A stretch of DNA of 8,108 nt from Gammaproteobacteria bacterium (GCA_023144715.1 JAGLFC010000069.1:1-8108), one strand, 5' to 3'. Counted from the first letter of the stretch, positions 1-5,833 are shown. Made by a program: numbers and translations. Notes: a model not told the origin generated them from the letters alone.

Positions 1-543
1 AACATCAGCTGAACAACCAAAATCAAATGCTGTTAAAAATGAATCTAAATTAGTGCTTACTGTAAGACTACCACTATTAGTTTCATTTGCTATATACGTA
101 TCAAAATCACCATTGTTAGCAAGGGTTGTTCCAAAAGCACTTGTAAATAATACAATACTATCATTATGGAATGCTTCAACATCACCAGCAGTTGTTGCAT
201 CATTAAATAAGTCATATTGAATTAATGGTTTTACAGAAACATCAGTATACGTTAAGCTAGATGTGCCTGTATTGGTAATAGTTAAATCACCTAAAACATT
301 ATAAGAATAATCAAAAGTAACGCTTGTTAAAGTACCTAATGCTGAGTCAAATGCAGAAAAATTTATTGCAGTTTCTACATTAGGAATAGCAGCAGTAGAA
401 CTACCACCAGTAGCACCATTACTTTCCCAAGATGTTTGAGCTTGACCAATAGTACCAGAACCACCGCTCACAACATCAGCCATAGCGATTGAACTAAACA
501 TTGTGCCTGCAACGATTGCAGAAGCTAATAATTTTATTTTCAT
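1..543 (-). CDS. Secreted protein, choice-of-anchor E-like, partial (C-terminus outside window)
   Basis: An open frame of 181 codons runs from the ATG at 543-541 to the window edge without a stop, so only the N-terminal part is seen. Residues 1-22 form a clear Sec signal peptide: MKIK, a hydrophobic stretch, then a predicted cleavage after SSIAMA. The mature part is rich in Ser, Thr, Gly, Asn and Asp and has very few basic residues, as in exported surface or matrix proteins. The segment at about 63-105 (FDSALGTLTSVTFDYSY, then GDLTITNTGTSS) resembles the beta-sandwich 'choice-of-anchor E' family, whose members carry alternative C-terminal sorting signals, often PEP-CTERM. The anchor is not visible, so the sorting route is inference. 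The start is supported by an AAGGT ribosome site (551-555) seven bases upstream. A sigma-54 promoter lies about 100 bases upstream. The call of an exported protein is firm; the family call is moderate, made by eye. Confidence 0.72.
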   Translation of the reverse strand, partial: MKIKLLASAIVAGTMFSSIAMADVVSGGSGTIGQAQTSWESNGATGGSSTAAIPNVETAINFSAFDSALGTLTSVTFDYSYNVLGDLTITNTGTSSLTYTDVSVKPLIQYDLFNDATTAGDVEAFHNDSIVLFTSAFGTTLANNGDFDTYIANETNSGSLTVSTNLDSFLTAFDFGCSADV

Positions 544-550
544 AGTTTAT

Positions 551-555
551 ACCTT
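551..555 (-). promoter_or_regulatory. Ribosome binding site of the secreted-protein gene
   Basis: AAGGT on the minus strand lies seven bases before the ATG at 543. It supports that start, which also places the signal peptide at the extreme N-terminus. Confidence 0.65.
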
Positions 556-586
556 GTATTTAAATTTTATAAATTAATAGTTATTG

Positions 587-603
587 TAATAAAGTATCAC
601 CTA
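587..603 (+). repeat. Left arm of a 17-bp inverted repeat
   Basis: TAATAAAGTATCACCTA. The reverse complement of 931-947 matches it at 16 of 17 positions (mismatch at 592 against 942). The trinucleotide TTG lies directly outside this arm (584-586) and directly outside the other arm (948-950). The arm sits in the predicted leader of the sigma-54 transcript. Confidence 0.7.
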
Positions 604-642
604 TAAAAGATAATAATCTATTAATTAACATAATAAATATAT

Positions 643-659
643 AGCAAAGGGTGTGCCAA
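643..659 (-). promoter_or_regulatory. Sigma-54 (RpoN) -24/-12 promoter
   Basis: Read on the minus strand the sequence is TTGGCAC, then ACCCT, then TTGCT. The GG (657-656) and GC (645-644) are separated by exactly ten bases, which is the invariant sigma-54 spacing. Against the consensus TTGGCACG-N4-TTGCW only the G after CAC differs (A here). The predicted transcription start is near 632, giving a leader of about 89 bases before the ATG at 543. Such promoters need an ATP-driven enhancer-binding activator, normally bound 100-250 bases upstream. Confidence 0.8.
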
Positions 660-765
660 TAAATAACAATAATTTTTATCTTATTGATTTTAAAGTAATA
701 AAATATTTTTTACTGTGTTTTTATAGTGTATCAATATCACTTATATTATAAAAGTGTAAAAATTT

Positions 766-778
766 TTGACAGTTTTTA
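766..778 (+). repeat. Inverted repeat arm around TGACAG (partner 886-898)
   Basis: TTTGACAGTTTTT pairs with AAAAACTGACAAA at 886-898 with one mismatch in 13. Relative to the predicted sigma-54 start near 632 the arms lie about 135-265 bases upstream, the range used by enhancer-binding activators. The binding role is inference. Confidence 0.45.
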
Positions 779-853
779 TTCTATAGATTAATAGTGATAA
801 AAGAGTAATAATATACTTTAAGTGATTGAATAATAATAACTTTAATATATAAG

Positions 854-906
854 TTATTGCTATTTATTGCTATATTTTTATGTAAAAAAAACTGACAAAT
901 AGCAAT
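854..906. repeat. Three copies of ATTGCTAT, two in tandem and one inverted
   Basis: The ten-base unit TTATTGCTAT occurs twice back to back at 854-863 and 864-873, one helical turn apart. The core ATTGCTAT recurs inverted at 899-906. The first unit and the inverted copy form an 11-bp inverted repeat (855-865 with 897-907). This pattern resembles a cluster of binding sites, but the region is so AT-rich that chance cannot be excluded. Confidence 0.45.
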
Positions 907-930
907 ATAAATCATAAGTCTATATGACAT

Positions 931-947
931 TAGGTGATACTCTATTA
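931..947 (-). repeat. Right arm of the 17-bp inverted repeat
   Basis: On the minus strand it reads TAATAGAGTATCACCTA, partner of 587-603 with one mismatch. It lies 24 bases beyond the thyA stop. The two arms delimit 361 bases containing the sigma-54 promoter and the smaller repeats. It could be the end of a miniature mobile element or one of a pair of protein-binding sites. Confidence 0.7.
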
Positions 948-970
948 TTGATTCAAACGATCATAATGGT

Positions 971-1804
971 CTAAATAGAAATAGGTGCCTTTATAGTCGG
1001 GTGTGCATCATAGCCTTCAATTTCAAAATCTTCATACTGATACTCATAGATTGAATTGGGTTTACGTAAAAAATGAAGTGTCGGTAATTTATACACTTCA
1101 CGTTCTAGTTGGGTGGCTATTTGTGTTTTATGATTATGGTAGGCATGTAAATCGCCAATAGACACAATAATATCATGAGGTATTAGATCGCATTGTTGCC
1201 CAAGCATAGAGGTTAATAGTGCTAAAGAGGCAATATTGTAGGGAAGCCCTAAAAAACTGTCTGAACTGCGAATATAGAGTTGTGATGATAATTTTCCATC
1301 GGCAACATAAAACTGATATAAAAGGTGGCAGGGTGGCAATGCCATTCTACCTGCTTTTACATTTTCTTGAGGTGAAAGTGATTCATCAGGCAGATAGGCT
1401 ACATTCCAAGCATGAAATAAAATTCTTCTTGAATTGGGATTGTTTTTTAAACAATCGATCACATAATCAATTTGATTACTTGTACTGCCATCTTGATTGG
1501 GCCACTTTGTCCATTGCTTGCCATAAATTGGACCCAGATCACCCTCATCTGTGGACCATTCATCCCAAATAGAAACCCCTTGTTCATTGAGCCATTTTGT
1601 ATTGGTATCACCGTTTAAAAACCAAATTAATTCATTGGCAATACTTTTAAAATGTAATTTTTTGGTGGTCAGAAGAGGAAAACCATCGTCCAAATTATGC
1701 CTGAATTGATAGCCAAAGACAGAGGTTGTGCCAGTACCTGTTCTATCTCCTTTTTTTGTCCCATTTTTTATAACATAGTCCAATAATTCTAAGTATTGTT
1801 TCAT
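971..1804 (-). CDS. thyA: Thymidylate synthase
   Basis: This is the folate-dependent thymidylate synthase, which methylates dUMP to dTMP using methylene-tetrahydrofolate in the cytoplasm. All 277 residues align by eye with E. coli ThyA (264). The N-terminus MKQYLEL and the phosphate-binding RTGTGT loop (21-26) match, as do WDEW (80-83), GDLGPIYGKQW (88-98), SRR (125-127), the catalytic Cys159 in LPPCH, the substrate-binding GLPYNIAS (186-193) and the C-terminal EDFEIEGYDAHPTIKAP. The extra length is a roughly 13-residue insertion at about 138-152, just before the catalytic loop; such loops occur in other bacterial ThyA proteins. The start is the ATG at 1804, with AAGG (1814-1817) nine bases upstream. 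It lies 55 bases after purT with no evident promoter or terminator between, so the two are probably co-transcribed. The family call is secure. Confidence 0.97.
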   Translation of the reverse strand: MKQYLELLDYVIKNGTKKGDRTGTGTTSVFGYQFRHNLDDGFPLLTTKKLHFKSIANELIWFLNGDTNTKWLNEQGVSIWDEWSTDEGDLGPIYGKQWTKWPNQDGSTSNQIDYVIDCLKNNPNSRRILFHAWNVAYLPDESLSPQENVKAGRMALPPCHLLYQFYVADGKLSSQLYIRSSDSFLGLPYNIASLALLTSMLGQQCDLIPHDIIVSIGDLHAYHNHKTQIATQLEREVYKLPTLHFLRKPNSIYEYQYEDFEIEGYDAHPTIKAPISI

Positions 1805-1859
1805 CTATTGATGCCTTTTTGCCTTATCAAGTAGAAGTTAGAGTGTATTGTGTTTCACA

Positions 1860-3038
1860 TTATAGTGTGACGCTAATAGCTTCTGAAGCTTGACACGCTT
1901 TTTCTCGTGCTTGTTTAATAGAATCCCCTAAAGCCAGTGCAACACCCATACGACGTTGTGATTTTACTTTGGGTTTACCAAATAAACGCAGTTGGGTATC
2001 GGCTTGCATTAAGGCAGTATCGACATTATTGAAAACAAGGTGTGAAGAATCACCATTGACTAAAATAACAGAAGAAGCACTGGCTCCATATTGGCGTATT
2101 TGAGGAATGGGTAGCCCTAAAATTGCTCGAGCATGTAAGGCAAATTCAGATAAATCTTGAGAGATAAGAGTCACTAGACCCGTATCATGTGGACGAGGGG
2201 ATACTTCACTAAAACACACCTCATCCCCCTTAATAAAAAGCTCCACACCAAATAACCCCCAGCCTCCTAAATTATCGGTAATGGCTTGGGCAATTTCAAT
2301 GGATTTTTCTTTTGCTTTTTGGCTCATAGCCTGAGGTTGCCAAGATTCACGATAATCACCTTGAATCTGCTTGTGTCCTATTGGCTCACAAAAAGCAGTA
2401 CCATTGGCATGTCTTACCGTTAATAAGGTAATTTCATAATCAAAATCAACAAAGCCTTCTACAATGACTTTTCCTTCACCTGTGCGACCCCCTTCTTGAG
2501 CATATTTCCAAGTATTTTCAATATCATTTTCAGAATGAATGGTGCTTTGTCCCTTGCCAGAAGAACTCATAATAGGTTTGACCACACAGGGAATGCCAAT
2601 TTTTTTAATCGCCGCTAGATAGTCTTCTTTTGTTTGAGCAAATTCAAAAGGGGAAGTGGTAATCCCTAATTCCTCTGCAGCTAAACGGCGAATGCCTTCA
2701 CGGTTCATGGTAAGATTGGTGGCACGAGCAGATGGAATGATATTAAAACCTTCAGACTCTAATTCAAGTAATGTGTCAGTGGCAATGGCTTCAATTTCAG
2801 GCACGATGTAATGCGGTTTTTCCTGCTCAATAATATGACGCAGAGCGTCGCCCTCTAACATATTAATCACATGGCTACGGTGTGCGACTTGCATAGCAGG
2901 TGCATTATGATAGCGATCCACTACAATGATTTCGACACCAAAGCGTTGTAATTCTATGACGACTTCTTTAGCGAGTTCACCACCGCCACAAAAAAGAACT
3001 TTAGTACCACTGGATGATAGGGGAGTGCCAATATTCAT
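1860..3038 (-). CDS. purT: Formate-dependent phosphoribosylglycinamide formyltransferase (GAR transformylase 2)
   Basis: PurT uses ATP and formate to formylate glycinamide ribonucleotide, the third step of purine synthesis, as an alternative to the folate-dependent PurN. The protein follows E. coli PurT along its full length. It has the N-terminal GGGELAKE loop (18-25), VDRYHNAPAMQVAHRSHVIN (40-59), PEIEAIATD (80-88) and TMNREGIRRLAAEEL (110-124). The ATP-grasp glycine loop SSSGKGQ (158-164), GDYRESWQPQ (227-236), GVELF with Glu266, and SEVSPRPHDTG (277-287) with metal-ligand Glu278 follow. A frame upstream would allow a start at 3071, but the ATG at 3038 is preferred. It gives exactly 392 residues, the E. 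coli length, and TAGGA lies six bases before it, while the extra 11 residues have no counterpart in the family. A promoter is predicted just upstream. Co-transcription into thyA is likely. Confidence 0.97.
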   Translation of the reverse strand: MNIGTPLSSSGTKVLFCGGGELAKEVVIELQRFGVEIIVVDRYHNAPAMQVAHRSHVINMLEGDALRHIIEQEKPHYIVPEIEAIATDTLLELESEGFNIIPSARATNLTMNREGIRRLAAEELGITTSPFEFAQTKEDYLAAIKKIGIPCVVKPIMSSSGKGQSTIHSENDIENTWKYAQEGGRTGEGKVIVEGFVDFDYEITLLTVRHANGTAFCEPIGHKQIQGDYRESWQPQAMSQKAKEKSIEIAQAITDNLGGWGLFGVELFIKGDEVCFSEVSPRPHDTGLVTLISQDLSEFALHARAILGLPIPQIRQYGASASSVILVNGDSSHLVFNNVDTALMQADTQLRLFGKPKVKSQRRMGVALALGDSIKQAREKACQASEAISVTL

Positions 3039-3044
3039 AATTAT

Positions 3045-3049
3045 TCCTA
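3045..3049 (-). promoter_or_regulatory. Ribosome binding site deciding the purT start
   Basis: TAGGA on the minus strand lies six bases before the ATG at 3038. This picks the 392-residue start over the in-frame codon at 3071. Confidence 0.65.
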
Positions 3050-3084
3050 TTAAATGGCACTGAGATAACACTATTCAAAGAGAT

Positions 3085-3113
3085 TTTATAGCGTCTTTCT
3101 GAATAAGAGTAAA
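3085..3113 (-). promoter_or_regulatory. Predicted sigma-70 promoter of purT-thyA
   Basis: On the minus strand TTTACT (3113-3108) is followed after 17 bases by TATAAA (3090-3085). The predicted start near 3078 gives a leader of about 40 bases to the purT ATG. It lies immediately after the end of the NERD gene, suggesting purT-thyA is a transcription unit separate from the moeB-like operon. No operator is evident. Confidence 0.45.
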
Positions 3114-3135
3114 GCAGTGCCTTGAGTTGATATTT

Positions 3136-3927
3136 TTATTCATTCATTGGGTTGTTGAGGGTATGTTTACATTGTGGAAACTGAGAACATCCCAAAAATT
3201 TTTGACCTTTATTTTTGCCTTTTTTAGTCTCTCTTAATAACATTGGATGACCACATTGTAGGCATAATGGATGATTAACTTTTTCTTTGTTCGCAATAAT
3301 ATGTTTAACATGCTTGATATGATCTTGATGTGTTGTAAAAGAAGGGGTCAGTCTTCCATTTTCAATTTTATCTATTATTTTTTTAACATCTGCTTCGCTT
3401 ATAATAGCATTGGTTTTTGATTTTATAAAGTTGATATAGCCTTTACGATAAGTCACATTTTGTGGCATTTTTGTTTTAAAGGTGCTTTTACCGACAAACA
3501 CAACAATAGAATATATTTTTTGTTGATTTATTTTGAGTAATGATTGTAGCACTTTAACATGTTTATAGTTCTGGTGAAGTGGGTTTTGAAAGTGATTTGA
3601 ATACGTGTGTATTTTTTGAATCCACATTTTTTCTTTTGGATCACCAACAATTAAACCCTTCATATTTTTTGTTTCTATAACAAAAATTCCATAGACTGAA
3701 ATAATAATATGATCAATTTGTGTGCTGCCATCAGAGGTGGGTAAGGTGACATTTTTTATTAAGTAATAGTTATTGTTATCCAGCAGTATTTTAGCAGAGA
3801 AATTGACAAAAAATTCACCCATCATCCCCTTAAATTGGGGTAATTTGACAATGCTTACTATCAAGCCAATGGCTATTATCACCCCAAAAATAACCGTCAC
3901 TTGATTGAGTATTGATGAAACATCCAC
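3136..3927 (-). CDS. Membrane-anchored NERD (nuclease-related) protein with C-terminal topoisomerase-type zinc ribbon
   Basis: This 263-residue protein has three parts. Residues about 8-28 are one hydrophobic helix, probably an N-terminal membrane anchor. Residues about 36-150 match the NERD pattern: GEFF at 37-40, IDHIIIS at 71-77, GIFVIETKN at 80-88, Trp102, and NPLHQN at 115-120. Asp72, Glu85 and Lys87 are arranged as in the PD-(D/E)XK nuclease fold. Residues 222-253 form a four-cysteine zinc ribbon like those at the C-terminus of bacterial topoisomerase I (C222-x2-C225, C247-x5-C253, with KFLGCSQFPQC). The combination suggests a nucleic-acid-acting protein held at the inner membrane, but nuclease activity is unproven for most NERD proteins. 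The start codon is GTG at 3927, needed to include the membrane helix; AGG lies nine bases upstream. The gene begins 30 bases after dusC, so it is probably the last gene of that operon. Confidence 0.85.
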   Translation of the reverse strand: MDVSSILNQVTVIFGVIIAIGLIVSIVKLPQFKGMMGEFFVNFSAKILLDNNNYYLIKNVTLPTSDGSTQIDHIIISVYGIFVIETKNMKGLIVGDPKEKMWIQKIHTYSNHFQNPLHQNYKHVKVLQSLLKINQQKIYSIVVFVGKSTFKTKMPQNVTYRKGYINFIKSKTNAIISEADVKKIIDKIENGRLTPSFTTHQDHIKHVKHIIANKEKVNHPLCLQCGHPMLLRETKKGKNKGQKFLGCSQFPQCKHTLNNPMNE

Positions 3928-3957
3928 GTTAATAAGCCTATGTTAAGTTGAGTGTTA

Positions 3958-4935
3958 TCATGATGATATTGAAGGAAATTCTTTTATCATTTGAATAGCA
4001 TGATGGGGATCATTTATTTTTTTGAGTGAAGGAAATAAAAGTTCGGCTTCACTATAGCTAGGCATTAACCACTTGACCCATACTTTGAGACGGGGAGCAA
4101 TATAGCGTTCTTTAAGTGCGGTATTAGCAAGCATTAAATGGTAAAGCTTTTCTAATAATTGACAAATAGATGACCATTTTAAGACTTGAATAGGTTCGTT
4201 AGCCAGTGTCGCTTTTATTTGTCGTGCTAAATCAGGTGTGACCATTGCACCACGACCTAACATTACATTCTCACAGCCACTTTGTTGACGGCAGGAAAAA
4301 TAATCCTCAACACTCCAAATTTCACCATTGGCAATGACTGGAATGGTCAATAAATCTGCAATAGGGGAGAGTGCTTCCCAATGAGCAGGTGGACGATACC
4401 CTTCTTTTTTAGTGCGAGCATGAATCGTCACCCATGTTGCACCACCTTCTTGAATCGCTAAAGCATTATCGTGTGCTAAGTCTTGATTATCATAACCTAA
4501 ACGCATTTTTGCCGTGACAGGAATATCAGTAGGCACTGCTTTGCGTACCGCTTCAACCAATTGATTTATTGTGTCTGGATATTGTAATAAACTGGCTCCA
4601 CCGTTTCTACGATTGACTGTTTTGGCAGGGCATCCAAAATTAAGATCAATGCCGTTAGCTCCTAATTGTACAGCCTTAGCGGCATTTTCTGCCAAGGCAT
4701 TTTTATCACTGCCTAATAATTGTAAAAAAATAGATGTACCATCTTTAGTGTGGCTAATAGGAGTATAGTTTGATTTAAGTTCGGGGAAACGTCGTAAAAA
4801 AACTCGGCTTGGCAATAAAGTATCTGTGACCCGTAAAAATTCAGTCACACAATAATCATAGCCACCAATACTCGTTAAGAGTTCACGAGCATACACATCT
4901 GTGAGACCGTCCATAGGAGCAAGAATGATTTTCAT
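3958..4935 (-). CDS. dusC: tRNA-dihydrouridine(16) synthase DusC
   Basis: This FMN-dependent enzyme reduces a uridine in the tRNA D-loop to dihydrouridine; E. coli DusC acts at U16. The N-terminus ILAPMDGLTD and the CVTEFLRVTDTLLP segment (29-42) match DusC more closely than DusA or DusB. Also visible are QLLG (72-75), LNFGCPAKTVN (98-108) with catalytic Cys102, the TIM-barrel Lys143 in TAKMRLG, HARTKKEGYR (172-181), IANGEIW (201-207) and the FMN phosphate site LGRGA (226-230). The C-terminal part is a helical domain. The frame can be extended to a TTG at 4941, but the ATG at 4935 is preferred. It gives 325 residues, starts like E. coli DusC and overlaps the upstream stop as ATGA. No clear ribosome site precedes it, so translation is probably coupled to the moeB-like gene. 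Confidence 0.93.
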   Translation of the reverse strand: MKIILAPMDGLTDVYARELLTSIGGYDYCVTEFLRVTDTLLPSRVFLRRFPELKSNYTPISHTKDGTSIFLQLLGSDKNALAENAAKAVQLGANGIDLNFGCPAKTVNRRNGGASLLQYPDTINQLVEAVRKAVPTDIPVTAKMRLGYDNQDLAHDNALAIQEGGATWVTIHARTKKEGYRPPAHWEALSPIADLLTIPVIANGEIWSVEDYFSCRQQSGCENVMLGRGAMVTPDLARQIKATLANEPIQVLKWSSICQLLEKLYHLMLANTALKERYIAPRLKVWVKWLMPSYSEAELLFPSLKKINDPHHAIQMIKEFPSISS

Positions 4936-5675
4936 GAACAAACAGGGCAGTGAGGATCAATGGGCAGTTTTAAGGTACGCCATTCCATTGTATAAGCATC
5001 TAAAAGCAATAAGCGTGATTCCAGTGTTTTGCCAATAGAGAGAATAATTTTCAGTGCTTCTATGGCTTGAATACTGCCGATAATACCGACAATAGGTGCA
5101 AGTACGCCATTTTCAGAACAAGTGGTGGCAGTATCCTCAGCATCATCTTTATAAAGACAATGATAGCAAGGACCTTTGCCGTGATTAGCAAAAACAATCA
5201 CCTGTCCTTCCATACGAATAGCTGCACCCGATACTAAGGGTGTGTGTGCTTGAAAGCACATTTTATTTAATAAAAAACGTGATTCAAAATTATCGGTGCC
5301 ATCAATAACCACATCGGCTTGTTGTGCTTGATGAGAAAGGGCTTGTGAATCAAGCTTCTGTGTGAGAGCAGTGACTTTAATATCAGGATTGAGTTGCAAT
5401 AAGGTGTCTTTGGCGGATTCCGCTTTATTTTGACCAATGCGTTGTGTAGAGCTATGAATGATCTGACGTTGTAAATTAGACAGATCAACCTCATCAAAAT
5501 CACATACTACTAAATGACCCACGCCAGCGGAAGCCAGATACATGGCAATAGGTGAGCCTAAACCTCCCATACCCATTATAAGCACTCGGGCATTGAGTAA
5601 TTTTTCTTGCCCTTCAATACCCACAGAAGGTAACATGATTTGCCGTGAATAACGAAGCAGTTGATCATCGTTCAT
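4932..5675 (-). CDS. moeB: Molybdopterin-synthase adenylyltransferase / ThiF-family sulfur-carrier activating protein
   Basis: This E1-like enzyme adenylates the C-terminal Gly-Gly of a small sulfur-carrier protein: MoaD in molybdenum cofactor synthesis, or ThiS in thiamine synthesis. The 247 residues match MoeB/ThiF throughout: LLRYSRQIMLP (6-16) and the nucleotide loop GMGGLG (35-40). DLSNLQRQ (64-71), Lys84 in GQNKAESA, and DGTDN (125-129) with the metal-site Asp128 follow. SGAAIRMEGQ (149-158), the conserved cysteine at 186, and zinc cysteines C170/C173 and C243/C246 complete the set. SGAAIRMEGQ is identical to E. coli MoeB, so moeB is favoured; thiF cannot be excluded without the rest of the genome. 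There is no rhodanese domain. A TTG at 5684 could extend it by three residues, but the ATG at 5675, with AGGT ten bases upstream, fits the family N-terminus. It is first in the operon with dusC. Confidence 0.85.
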   Translation of the reverse strand: MNDDQLLRYSRQIMLPSVGIEGQEKLLNARVLIMGMGGLGSPIAMYLASAGVGHLVVCDFDEVDLSNLQRQIIHSSTQRIGQNKAESAKDTLLQLNPDIKVTALTQKLDSQALSHQAQQADVVIDGTDNFESRFLLNKMCFQAHTPLVSGAAIRMEGQVIVFANHGKGPCYHCLYKDDAEDTATTCSENGVLAPIVGIIGSIQAIEALKIILSIGKTLESRLLLLDAYTMEWRTLKLPIDPHCPVCS

Positions 5676-5685
5676 AAAATACAAT

Positions 5686-5689
5686 ACCT
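5686..5689 (-). promoter_or_regulatory. Ribosome binding site of the moeB-like gene
   Basis: AGGT lies ten bases before the ATG at 5675. A stronger-looking GGAGG occurs further upstream (5699-5703) but is 14 bases from the alternative TTG and 23 from the ATG, so its role is unclear. Confidence 0.45.
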
Positions 5690-5745
5690 AAAATATATCC
5701 TCCAAATAAAGAAGGAGTGAGAATGCTTTCTACTTTTTGCAATTA

Positions 5746-5754
5746 AGTATAGCA
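5746..5754 (-). promoter_or_regulatory. Extended -10 promoter of the moeB-like/dusC/NERD operon
   Basis: The minus strand reads TGCTATACT, an extended -10 element with five of six matches to TATAAT. No good -35 is seen at 16-18 bases, as is common with extended -10 promoters. The predicted start near 5739 gives a leader of about 64 bases to the ATG at 5675. Confidence 0.5.
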
Positions 5755-5798
5755 GAGAACATACGATAAAAGGCAATTGTAAGGCTCTAAACAAGCTG

Positions 5799-5807
5799 TG
5801 TTATTAT
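5799..5807 (+). promoter_or_regulatory. Extended -10 promoter of the sensor gene
   Basis: TGTTATTAT is an extended -10 element (TATTAT, five of six). A TTGTAA at 5777-5782 is 19 bases upstream, too far to be a strong -35. The predicted start near 5814 gives a short leader of about 28 bases to the ATG at 5842. That placement argues against the in-frame TTG at 5815 as start codon. Confidence 0.45.
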
Positions 5808-5828
5808 ATGATTATTGAATTTAACTAT

Positions 5829-5833
5829 AGGAA
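5829..5833 (+). promoter_or_regulatory. Ribosome binding site deciding the sensor gene start
   Basis: AGGAA is followed after eight bases by the ATG at 5842. It selects this start over the upstream TTG (5815) and the ATG at 5833, which overlaps it. Confidence 0.6.

Larger units (their letters stand above)
544..970. other. AT-rich, repeat-dense intergenic region upstream of the secreted-protein gene
   Basis: This 427-base gap separates the thyA stop from the start of the secreted-protein gene; both genes are on the minus strand. No convincing reading frame was found in it. It holds a sigma-54-type promoter (643-659), a 17-bp inverted repeat pair (587-603 and 931-947), a 13-bp inverted pair around TGACAG (766-778 and 886-898), three copies of ATTGCTAT (856-863, 866-873 and inverted at 899-906), and an imperfect inverted pair at 731-743 and 819-829. 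No G+C-rich hairpin with a T tract is visible after thyA, so no intrinsic terminator is called. The density of repeats upstream of a sigma-54 promoter suggests a regulatory region. A small non-autonomous mobile element is the alternative. Confidence 0.6.

Noticed and set aside
137..154. Possible coding or RNA features on the plus strand of 1-543
   Set aside because: The minus strand carries a continuous frame with a signal peptide and ribosome site; nothing comparable is seen on the plus strand.
835..858. Eight-bp inverted repeat AATAACTT / AAGTTATT as thyA terminator
   Set aside because: The stem is almost all A-T, lies over 100 bases past the thyA stop and is not followed by a proper T tract on the minus strand.
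1105..1400. ThyA insertion before the catalytic cysteine as a novelty (about residues 138-152)
   Set aside because: Comparable loops occur in other bacterial ThyA proteins and all catalytic residues are intact, so this is normal family variation.
1219..1572. Open frame of 117 codons on the plus strand
   Set aside because: It lies entirely opposite thyA, whose protein is conserved throughout; the plus-strand translation resembles nothing known and has no ribosome site.
1808..1830. Small hairpin TTGAT/ATCAA holding the thyA ribosome site in its loop
   Set aside because: A five-bp stem with a 13-base loop is too weak to claim translational control.
4571..4768. Open frame of 65 codons on the plus strand
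   Set aside because: Antisense shadow of the conserved catalytic region of dusC.
5267..5503. Minus-strand frame of 78 codons
   Set aside because: Alternative frame inside the moeB-like gene, whose frame carries all family motifs.
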